Positions 55,354-64,000 of a stretch of 64,000 bases of DNA are shown piece by piece (position 1 is the stretch's first letter; every line of letters begins with the position of its first letter). The notes under the pieces are model-generated. The model was not told the DNA's origin and made no database searches. It saw only the letters and a list, made by a program, of their open reading frames with translations. A program made the position numbers and the translations under genes. The stretch is from Filosporella fistucella (taxonomy: Eukaryota > Ascomycota > Leotiomycetes > Helotiales), in the NCBI GenBank assembly GCA_030077755.1, contig JAQJZZ010000017.1:930001-994000 (forward strand), in the 5' to 3' direction.

Positions 55354-55962
55354 GTTGGGATCGCGTGGGTTTTGGGATGCATGGGTGGAGTTTATGATTA
55401 AGTGCTGGTGCATATATAGGAGTATGGGTTTGGGTGAGGGGACATTACTAGATGACACGGGCATATGATATGTCGCTGGGAACCTCTTTATGTATATACT
55501 ACAAACTTGTTCGAAAGGAAATCCAGAGTAGGGAGGAATAGAGAACCTCACTTCGAGTCCTAGCCCATCATACATTCTCTTGCTTTGGGTGCGACACTAA
55601 GAATGGAACCAAGAAAGGATCCATCTATGCAACACTAGTCCTCGAAGTACAGTCTGGGTGCTACTTCCTAGGGCCAAGCAGTAGGATGCGAACGCAAAGG
55701 CACATTTGGGAGATGGCTCACATAGGAGACGAGTCACGATTGTACATGATCCTTCTGACAAGATTCCGCACACCTCCAATAGCATTACAAGATCTAGACA
55801 GCCATCTATAAGCACTCTAGCGCCATGAAACCACAACAAACCCCATATATACGTCTCCTCTGTAAACGCCCTGCTATATACACACCCTGTGTCCTATTCA
55901 TGTCAATCCAGCCCCATTCGTATAACCCATTACTGCCCTCCAAACAATTATTAACTCCCAAT
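55354..55962. other. Intergenic, convergent
   Basis: 3' sides of two convergent genes. No gene seen. Confidence 0.5.
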
Positions 55963-56956
55963 TCACAAAACCATGAAACCGGCTGCAATGACAAACAAGG
56001 CAAACCAAGTGGACCCGATATCCTGTAAAACAGACGCTGCACCGGATTTCGAGCTCGGGATATTGTTCGTGGCAGCCCCTCCCAAGTACCAGCTTCCAAT
56101 GCTTGTCAAGTCTCCATTTTGAGTCAACATAGCGGCGTTGGGTCCCACGTTGCTTACGTCGCTGCGGAAGGAACCGAAGTAGCTGTAGTGGGTGATATAG
56201 TCTAGACGGTCGAAGTACTCGGCAGATGTGTTATAGAAGTATTGAGAATCGGAGAGAGGGGCATTGTTGAGTGCGTACTCGGTGACCCAAATGGTCTTAT
56301 TGGGATAGCTGGGATGTATTAGCTTCTTCGCTCAGAGGAAGAATAATATCTAGGATGACTTACGTTCCGCGAACCTGTCCAAGATGACTTGCCAGTCCCT
56401 CGAAATTTCCATACCAATGGACTGGAATGAAATCCGCAGTACAATTCGTTCCTTGCTTGTAGCAAGCAGTGAAGAAACTATCCAGCCACGTGAATCCTCC
56501 TGGACTTCCGGTCACAGCTGGAGCACCGACTTTCACTCCCAGTTTCCTCAATGGCTCGATCTGCGAGATCCAGTTCGAAGCAGCTGTGCTTGGATCAATA
56601 TTGCTACCTCCAGTGGCCGCTGTTCCATCCGGCTCATTGTACGCCAAAACATGTGTGATGTTTCTTCCACCGCTGATCAAGGCCTTGACATCCGAGAGGA
56701 ACGTAGTGCTGGGAGACCAAAGCATAGGAACGAACTCGAATTGTGATTGTGTGCGATTGGAGTACGCGGCAGACGGCTGGACTTGGTAGTTATAGTACCA
56801 GGTCAAATCACTGCTTCCTTCCACCCATATCTGATTGTCGTGCTGATTTTTAGAGTTTTTTGAAGGGACAAAGACAAGTCCTCGTTTCGAGGAACGGGTT
56901 GCTTGTACGGAGGTGATGGCGACTGCTGCGATTAATAATGCGGCGGAGAAGTGCAT
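55963..56956 (-). CDS. GH128 beta-1,3-glucanase, probably GPI-anchored
   Basis: Two exons (56956-56364, 56308-55963) give 312 aa. Signal peptide residues 1-19 (LLIAAVAITSVQA). The GH128/Asl1 (glyco_hydro_cc) core shows RGLVFVPSKN, LTWYYNYQVQPS, FEFVPMLWSP, THVLAYNEPDG with the acid/base Glu108, VGAPAVTGSPGGFTWLDSFF, FIPVHWYGNFEGL and KTIWVTEYAL with nucleophile Glu208. The C-terminus is a Ser-rich linker ending in a hydrophobic tail (WFALFVIAAGFMVL), the mark of GPI anchoring. It probably acts on cell-wall beta-1,3-glucan at the surface. A TATA-like box lies 75 bp upstream. Confidence 0.92.
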
Positions 56957-58265
56957 CTTGAAGGAGTGTATTCGAAGGACGACTCGAGGATATTCGTGGT
57001 CGAAATTAATTTAGAAGGGTAGTCGTTGAGTATATAGAGTATTGAAATCTAATCTGCAAGTCTAATTACTGCGTTAAGGGCCTAGTTGATAAAATACTGC
57101 ATCAAGATATTGGATCTTGGCCGGGTTCAAAGCAAGTTTTCCTGCAAGTTCTCGTATTCAGATAAGGAAAAGAACGAAAGGAACTCTACGACAAACAACA
57201 CGAAACGAGTGTCTAAACGTTTGAAAAGAGAGACTGAGAGAAATGTTATAAATATGAAGGAGGAAAGAAAGAAAGGACTTGCATTACAAATTAACATGCG
57301 AAGGAAAGGACGGCTGGTGTACACTACCTACATCGCGCTTTGGTGTGTAACCAAACCGGTTCTTGGTGGCTTCGTTCTTTTTATCGATGTGGATCCAGAT
57401 TAGGAACCGCTTTTCCGAAAAGAGACATGATAGAGGGTTTCGGGTAACGCCCAGACCTTCAGCTTATTATTAAAGAGACTCGAGACTTTAGAACAAAGAC
57501 AATTGTCGGGACAATGAGCTGAATTATCTAAGGGCAATGTAACCAATATATTTGGTGTCTTTGTAGCTTTTTATCCACGAATACTGCGTATGTAGCTTTT
57601 CATTCCTCCTTATCCCGTGGAAGCAGCTTAGATTCCTCGATAGGCGGGACCGCTACAATGGTTCTGAGCACAACAATTTTAAGTGCTTACAGGCACACAT
57701 TTGCCATCGGAGCCACGCGTGCCACGGCATCCGGGATGTTGTCTCTGGCTTGGTTGAGGACTGGTGGCTTAGGTTTTGGCGGCAGCTGAGGGGAGAGCCG
57801 TGCTAATTTTAAGACGGGAGCTAGAACTATCGAATTCTCGAAGCGGTTGCGCCTTTTTTTCCCCCTGGGCGTTCTGTCAAGGGGCTCATGATTTGCAACG
57901 AGGATGTCGAGATATCATAAGGTTAAAATGCGGAGAAAGTAGGCGTTGCAATAAGAAATCTGGAGATGATGCAGAAGTCGGAGATCAGTTTGCAACAAAG
58001 TTTTGACCAGGAGACTAAATTTTGAGCTCACACGTGATTAAGGCCAATAGAATCCCTTAATTGGAAATATATGTCTGAGGAATATTTGTAAGACGTCGTG
58101 CCACTTATTGTCCGACCAAGATATCGGCTGCCTCTGGAATTCTTCATCTCTGGCCTAAGGCAGGATCGCCAATTGAATCACATGATTATGCTGGTAATCG
58201 CGATCTCATAACTATCGTTCTTGAATGCTGGGCAACAAAGGGTATACACAAAATTTTCCAAGTTC
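56957..58265. other. Intergenic, 1.3 kb
   Basis: GH128 promoter and 3' side of the MFS gene. Lys/Arg-rich open frames at 57086-57403 look non-coding. Confidence 0.45.
57031..57037 (-). promoter_or_regulatory. TATA-like box for GH128 gene
   Basis: CTATATA on the minus strand, about 75 bp before the ATG at 56956. Confidence 0.4.
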
Positions 58266-59929
58266 TCACACCGAAGTCTTCTTTTCATGCCCGATTTGCG
58301 CCTCCATTGACAAGACAGCTTCTTTCGCTTTCCCAATATGGTCCCTAATTTTCCACACTGGAACCTTATTCTCGTAAAGCCAGTCGACCTCCTCGGTAGA
58401 GAATCCCCTCAAGTCTGGTACCAAGATGAAAGAAACTAACAGGAAAAGAAGAGATCCTCCTCCATACACAAATCCAGCACGAATGCCCAGATCCCCTGCA
58501 TCGACATTGTAGATGTATGCCACAGTGAAGGTAAAGAGCCAAGTTGAGAATGCGTTTGATATAACTGCAATGCCCTGAGTCTTGGCTCGGAGTCGATAGG
58601 ATGAGATTTCGGCTGTGATTGACCACCCAGTCGAGACAAGTGTGACTGCTTGCCACGCAATGAGAAGATTCCTGGAGATGGTCAGTGAGATGAATAACAG
58701 GATAGTATGTGACCTTACATTAGGACAGCCACAGCCCAAAGTGCCCCATGAGATTTGGTGTAATATAACCCTCCAATGACAAACATCACGATACAGTTGC
58801 CAGCAGCTCCGATGAGGAAAATCGAACGTCGGCCACTCTTCTCCATGAAAAACCATGAACCGATGATCGCGAATATGGCAACCCCGAAACCACCAATGGC
58901 AACATCGTAAGAATGGATAGGCTCCAGCCCGGCGATGATGAGGAAATATATAGATTGGGCGAGTAGGCAAGCTCCAGTCAGGCCGAAACCAAGGAACATC
59001 CATACCACAGTCATCGTTCTCTTCAGATTGCTACCTCTGAAGAGATCAACGAAAGATCCAGCTCCGTGACGCATAGCCTGTTGCTCTTCGAGACGGATGC
59101 CAAGTGACATATGTGCAAGTCTTGCTTCGATCTCGTTATCAGAACCGTATAGACGCTCCAAAGACTTTCTGGCAGACTCCGTTCGCCCTTTGAGAAGTAA
59201 CCATGTTGGTGACTCAGGCATGAAGACGAATAGAAGGCCGGTAGAAATAGGCCATACCCACTGTATGGCAAAGACTGTCTGGAATGACTTGACAGTAATG
59301 TTGGGCACGTACAATCTGACGACAACAAGACCAATTGCCTGCATGAGAAACATGAAGAGGATGATGGCAGATTGAATTGGTCCTCTCAATCGCATTGGAG
59401 AAATCTCCGAAGCCCACGTCGTCGCTGTGGCAAAAAGACAACCAATTGCGAGACCATTGATCATTTTCCCTGCCAATAACATGCCTCGAGAGGTTGCAGC
59501 ATACTGGACCCCAACTCCGGCCACAGATAGCAGACAAGACCCAACACAGGGCCACTTTCTGCCGAGTCGATCAGATACGAAACCGATCACGAAACCTCCC
59601 AAAGCCTGGAGGAGATAGGACATTGCCGTCCACAAAGACGCCCATATCGAAGGGACATACAGCTCGTGTTCTGCTGTCATGGCTCCGAAATATAGCAGGA
59701 ACCCCGGCATGGAGATAGTTGCACCATTGGCGATGGTGTCGTATCCGAAAACTGCACCTGCTCCAAACGCAGCAATGGAGTAAACAATTATGCGTTTGTG
59801 AGCCTTGATGGCTTGCCAGAGTGTATATTGCCGCTCATTCTCGAAGAGCTGCTCACCAAGCTGCTCATCTCGAGTTAATGTGTGAGACATGTCGATGTGC
59901 TCGAAAGTAGGGGCTTTGGGATCAGCCAT
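58266..59929 (-). CDS. MFS sugar porter, likely rhamnose or rhamnoside uptake
   Basis: Two exons (59929-58719, 58671-58266) join at VAVLM|NLLIAW to 538 aa. Sugar-porter marks: GAGAVFGYDTIANGATISMPGF in TM1, SDRLGRKWPCVG, WASEISPMRLRGPIQS, MPESPTWLLLKGR, KSGRRSIFLIGAAGN, ITAEISSYRLRAKTQG and LVPDLRGFSTEEVDWLYENKVP at the end. The IANG/ISMP and ITAEISS forms resemble the fungal alpha-glucoside/maltose-permease-like group, which also holds many uncharacterised porters. Context decides the substrate guess: it is divergent from a GH78 rhamnosidase and shares its promoter and repeated GTGGACA sites. Rhamnose import is therefore likely, but this is inference. Confidence 0.88.
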
Positions 59930-60726
59930 AGTGAATATGAAAGAGAGATATGATTGTGATTGTATAAAAGAATGGCTCGACTACTTGATGGGAAACGGGC
60001 ATTATATGTTCAAATGGACGCTGCAAGATTAAGAAGCAGCACAGCTCCACGACATATTGTCTTGTACGGCTGGGGAAGCGTGGAGAAGTCCCATCACAGC
60101 GCCACGTTCCCCACAAAGTTGGGAGACGTCAAGATGGGGAAGGAGATTTGAGAAGTCTTGACCAATCCCGGCCCCATATGAAGTGGACATACATGTGGAG
60201 AGTATGTGGACAACGTCAGTGGAGTGGATTGAGGTGATAGATCACGGTCATACTCCAATAGAGCTCATCTGAGCCTACGTGGTAACTCTATATTCACAAA
60301 GGGGATGTCGAGAATTTGTGAAGAGAACAACAATATGGACATGCAATTCTGGGTGGTGGGGTGGCATCGGAAAAGAGAAATAGCGTACGAAGCTCTTAGC
60401 GTCGAGGAGTGAAGTGGACATATCCAAACCTCTTTTCAATGAAACCCTCCCGCATTCAACACCTAAAGCTTCAAATCCACATCATAACTCTTCTTCGTCC
60501 TTCAATGTGGACAATATCCTAGTGGACATATCATTCTCGATTCAGGGATCTCCAATGGATGTTCTTGTGCATCTCCAGTGGACTGCCTGCAGTTCAAGCT
60601 AAGTTCTATTCTACCTATCATCCTCGGACAGGCAGAATGCTTCCTTATTTGTTTCTCGCCATGGACGTACGGTATATGATATCGTTTTCTTTCGTTTCTT
60701 ACACATTTCCGTATCATAGCTGAGTT
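59930..60726. promoter_or_regulatory. Shared divergent promoter of rhamnose module
   Basis: 797 bp between opposite start codons. Five GTGGACA sites (60183, 60206, 60414, 60508, 60523) and one ATGGACA-type site (60335), all on the + strand. An open frame at 60414-60602 lacks an ATG and looks non-coding. Confidence 0.6.
60183..60530 (+). promoter_or_regulatory. GTGGACA element cluster (five copies)
   Basis: Five exact 7-mers in 348 bp, same orientation, two with the longer form GTGGACATA. Chance would give about 0.04 copies on both strands. Candidate binding sites for the regulator of the rhamnoside genes; the protein is unknown. Confidence 0.6.
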
Positions 60727-63431
60727 ATGATTTTCCATATGGATGCTTCAAAAGATTACAGTATTCCATCGACATGGAGCTTCAAAGGCAATGTCAAGGA
60801 CGACAATGGATTTACATTGTCAAATGCTGAAGATGGACAATCCGAGATCACATTCGACTATGGCCGAGCTGAAGGCGGTATGCCTTTCATAGAAACATCT
60901 GCAGTTACCGGCAGCGGAGGTCCAGTTAAGGTTGATATCATATTCAGCGAAACTTACGAAGGATTAGCCAGTGAAACTGGTATGTTATTGTTTCTACCAC
61001 ATATTCTTGCTAATTGTCCTAGGCGATGGCCCTTTCTTCTTGTTCTCCAATGCTATGGATACATATAGACATCACATTCAGCTTTTTGAGCCATCTGCCA
61101 GCCGCAGTCGGATTGAACTGCCTTTCGCCCAGCGATCTCAGCGATACCAGAAGATTATTCTCAGAACCCCAAACTCCACGATTCAATTGTCGTCCATTGG
61201 GTACACCCATATACGGCTACCAAATTCCACAATCAATACATTCTCCTGTTCCAACGAGAAGCTCAACAAGATTTGGAAAGATGGTGTTAGGACAGTGGAT
61301 ATGTGTACTGTAGAAGCTGGAGAGACTGCGGAAGCTTGGGAAGTCACGGAGGAAGGCACTCGAATGTTGGGACAACATTGGGCACCATGTAGACATGGTA
61401 CGAGGTGGGGAGATAAGATGGTGACATTTGATGTCCGTGTAGAGAAAGGAGGTGCCAGCTGGGGCGTACACATGGTGGCCAATGGGTTAATATTCTGCTT
61501 GGACGTTGAGAAACGCAGTCTTGGCGCTTTTGAGGGCCTCTCAGACGTCAATGGAGTATTTCCATCAATCCCTCGTGGAAGCTGGCAAATCGATGCAAAT
61601 GTCTCGTTGGAAGACTGGATTGCGGTCAAGACCGTCGCTATTGGAAGCTCTGTGGTCGTATACCTGAATGGTCGAGAAATAGCGATTGTTGACGGACTAG
61701 ACATACATCCTATCCTTGGAGGTAGTGCCAACAATACCGGTTCGATTGCGTTCGGTGGACCGCAAGGGTACATTTCGATGTACAGAGCATTGAGAGTTGA
61801 AGACGCTGCACATCAACTTTTGTATGAAAACAAGCTCGGTTTGGCAGAGAGAATTAGGACGTTGGCAGATTTTGCGGTTGGGACGAATGCCCTTTCTTGC
61901 ACAGTTGATGGCGCAAAAAGGGACAGAGCCTGCTTTGGAGGTGATCTTTTCGTCATGGGACGTTCAATCTGCTACTCCACAGCAAACTTGAATGCTATTC
62001 TGGGCAGCATTAAGCTCTTGACAAGTCATCAGACTCCAGAAGGATATCTAGGAAATTTATGTCCGATCCAGGCACCTGTGCACGAAGAATCGTCAGCACC
62101 ACCCACATACGCATTTTATTCTCTCAGCTATGCATTGCTCCTAGTTGTTGCTATCAAGGATTATTGGATGTACTCAGGAGATTGTTCATTGATCTCATCT
62201 GTCTGGCCCAAACTGGAAAATTTGATGCAGTTCACAGAAAAATTTGCTGATCAGAGAGGACTCATCGTTGCACCACCTCCTCTATCGAGTAAGTGATCCA
62301 GCTCAAAGTCATTGCAAGTAAGTGCTAATACCTACAGTGGATTGGTTTCCTCTGTGTGGTCCCATTTTTGGAGCTTCTGGCAAGATTAATCTTGCATACT
62401 ATGATGCACTGAGCTCAATGAGCAAGATGTGCTCTTCAGTTCATGTCAAAGACACTTTCTCGGAAAGGGCAGCAAGTTTGAAAGACAGTATATTATCTCA
62501 TCTATGGAATGGAGATGCCGGTATCATGCGAATGAGCGACATCACTTCTCCTGATGGGATATGTCAAGATATCAATGCGTACGCTATCTCGACTGGGGTA
62601 TCTCCAAATCACAACATGTCGACCTTAAATCTCGCCGCCCCTGAAGGATCTGCACTTCCTATTGCATTTCGAAACATCGAGAGGTGGGACCAAAAGAAAG
62701 TGGTCAGCCCATACGCCTCAGGTTTCGCCGCTGAAGCTTTGTTCGAGCGCGACGACGGAAAAGAAGCTCTCGATCTTGTCCAGCGTGTATGGGGTGTCAT
62801 GTCGGATGAATCTAATCCCAACTACTCTGGTGGTCATTGGGAAGCAATGAAGCCAGATGGAAGTCCCATCACGGATGATACCTCGTTAATGCACGGTTGG
62901 TCAACTTGGCCCGTGTATCTGCTTCCTAGATATCTGGGCGGCCTCCAGCCTGTTGAGGCCGGCTGGTCACGGTGGAAAGTGAAACCAGTATTAGCTGGGC
63001 TGAGTTCAGTTGCCGTCAATCTTTCGACACCTGCTGGTAAAATAGAGCTTACCTTGCAGATCGAGGAGGGCTTAGGAACGGGAAGGATGAAATTGACTGT
63101 ACCAACTGGTACAGTTGCAGAGATATATCCACCGAAAGGTTGGGTAATCCTCGCGTCAGAGAACGTTTCCGGTTCGAAATATTTGCGCTCACAAATGGTT
63201 AATGGACAGGAGAAAGAAGTTATTGTCACAATACAACGTGAACTCGGGAATATCGAATCGGCTGTAGCGCCTTCAGAAAAGATTTACCTACAAGAAAGCG
63301 CAGAGGAGGTTGAGGTGGTGGAGCCAAGTCACACATGTTGTAGGCTCCAGACGCAAGAAAGTTGGTTCAGATCGTCGAGAATTTTCAGAAAACTCCATAG
63401 ATGGCTTTTTTGGGGGATAGAGAATGAATAA
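60727..63431 (+). CDS. GH78 alpha-L-rhamnosidase with inserted concanavalin-like domain
   Basis: Three exons (60727-60979, 61023-62288, 62338-63431) give 870 aa. GH78 enzymes cut terminal alpha-L-rhamnose by inversion. After a beta-domain (GPFFLFSNAMDTYRHHIQLF, SIGYTHIRLPNSTI) comes NEKLNKIWKDGVRT, the start of the (alpha/alpha)6 barrel, whose catalytic block is VDGAKRDRACFGGDLF (Asp380-Arg386). Between them, about residues 185-360, sits an extra domain (MVTFDVRVEKGGASWGVHM, SVVVYLNGREIAIVDG, GSIAFGGPQGYISMY) with the pattern of a LamG/concanavalin-like jelly roll. The barrel continues through PSPYASGFAAEALFE-type and GGHWEAMKPDGSPITDDTSLMHGW. No signal peptide is seen, so it may act inside on imported rhamnosides. 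The ATG at 60727 follows an in-frame stop. Confidence 0.9.
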
Positions 63432-63894
63432 GAAGTGTATGATATGCTCCAGAAATCCATATTGAGCCCAGAACATTTGAAGCTTCCCTGTTGTCCACTG
63501 TCATGAAAATTCATATGTGTAAAGTCAGCAAGCAGACCTATCGGTTTACCTATCCAGCAAGCAGTGACAGGCTTAAGACATTGAAGATTTCATTGAAAAT
63601 CCAATTACAGAATGAAATAATCGCGTTCTGGAACCGGCTTTCTTCGCTTTGTCCACTGCTGCATAAATCCAAAGTACAGTAATGTAATGCGCAAGGTTGC
63701 TGGGAGAGCTATCCACACTCCACCTCGGGAAATAAAATGCGGGGTCGGTGGACAGCGAGTGATAATGCCAAGCCAGCAGTGAGAAAAGATCAATTCCACC
63801 TCACACTCCACTCAACCTTTCTCCAAAAGCAAATATCCACCTCGTTCTTTCAATCCACCTCATTGTACCCATCATTCATTCCTTTTGCCTTGAG
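63432..63894. other. Intergenic with three more GTGGACA sites
   Basis: GTGGACA occurs at 63492 and 63650 (minus) and 63748 (plus). Probably the promoter of the next gene. Confidence 0.5.
63492..63754. promoter_or_regulatory. GTGGACA element cluster (three copies)
   Basis: Three exact copies in 263 bp, in both orientations, all upstream of the partial gene start at 63895. Same element as in the divergent promoter. Confidence 0.5.
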
Positions 63895-64000
63895 ATGGCG
63901 CAGCCTAATCAAAATTACATCTACCGCGCGGACAGATCGACGGGCCCAGTACCCCGGAATTCCACGTCGATGGTCGATGAAACCTTGTCAAAACCATCAG
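63895..64000 (+). CDS. Partial gene, 5' end only
   Basis: An ATG at 63895 opens a frame of 35 codons to the window edge without a stop (MAQPNQNYIYRADRSTGP, then SMVDETLSKPS). Pyrimidine-rich sequence precedes it, typical of a fungal start. No domain can be recognised from this length. The upstream GTGGACA sites suggest it is a third member of the rhamnose module. Confidence 0.4.
   Translation, partial: MAQPNQNYIYRADRSTGPVPRNSTSMVDETLSKPS

Noticed and set aside
57086..57403. Lys/Arg-rich 105-codon frame
   Set aside because: Composition follows A/G-rich DNA; no domain or splice partner.
60414..60602. Frame before the rhamnosidase as its first exon
   Set aside because: Its start is not ATG and an in-frame stop stands just before the ATG at 60727, which already gives a complete enzyme.

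Overview
The window is nuclear DNA of a filamentous ascomycete. Most genes carry short introns (roughly 45-65 nt) with GTAAGT/GTATGT-type donors, CTAAC/CTGAC-like branch points and CAG/TAG acceptors. The gene set (HET-domain genes, fungal_trans_2-type regulator, UvsD/ATRIP, GH128 glucanase, HsbA and DUF6594 relics) fits Pezizomycotina. A Leotiomycete such as a Helotiales member is my guess from gene style only, not something the sequence proves. I re-joined exons by hand; every spliced model below keeps frame across all introns, except the retropepsin gene, where the join is uncertain.

Layout. 0-16 kb: secreted beta-helix protein (-), quinone-reductase-like MDR (+), SRR1/Ber1-type protein (-), HET protein with a C-terminal WW-like tail (+), SDR (+), Hnm1-type choline/amine permease (-), GNAT (-) and MDP-1 phosphatase (+) as a divergent pair. 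16-24 kb: intronless RAD4/XPC (+), a decayed tandem-repeat array at 20.5-21.2 kb, and a hexose-transporter-like MFS gene (-). 24-29 kb: a gene-poor 5-kb stretch. 29-41 kb: cupin (-), a small secreted Pro/Thr/Arg-repeat protein (-), SulP/STAS anion transporter (-), second HET protein (-), a 2EXR/F-box-like hypothetical (-) and a Tex30/KANL3-type hydrolase (+). 41-46.7 kb: a protein with two retropepsin-like lobes in one chain (-), a DUF6594 pseudogene (+) and ATRIP/UvsD (-). 47-56 kb: CDP-diacylglycerol synthase (+), a pepsin-fold protein with both DTG triads altered (+), an HsbA-like pseudogene (+) and a zinc-cluster-less regulator (+). 56-64 kb: GPI-type GH128 glucanase (-), an MFS sugar porter (-) divergent from a GH78 alpha-L-rhamnosidase (+), and the start of another gene running off the window.

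How genes fit together. The clearest functional unit is the last one: a sugar porter and a rhamnosidase share a ~0.8-kb promoter holding five copies of GTGGACA, and three more copies lie between the rhamnosidase and the partial gene at the right edge. This looks like an L-rhamnoside use module with its own regulator site. RAD4 and ATRIP are both DNA-damage genes but are 25 kb apart and appear unlinked in regulation. The two pseudogenes at 43-44 and 52 kb, the repeat array and the two HET genes mark the more changeable parts of the window.
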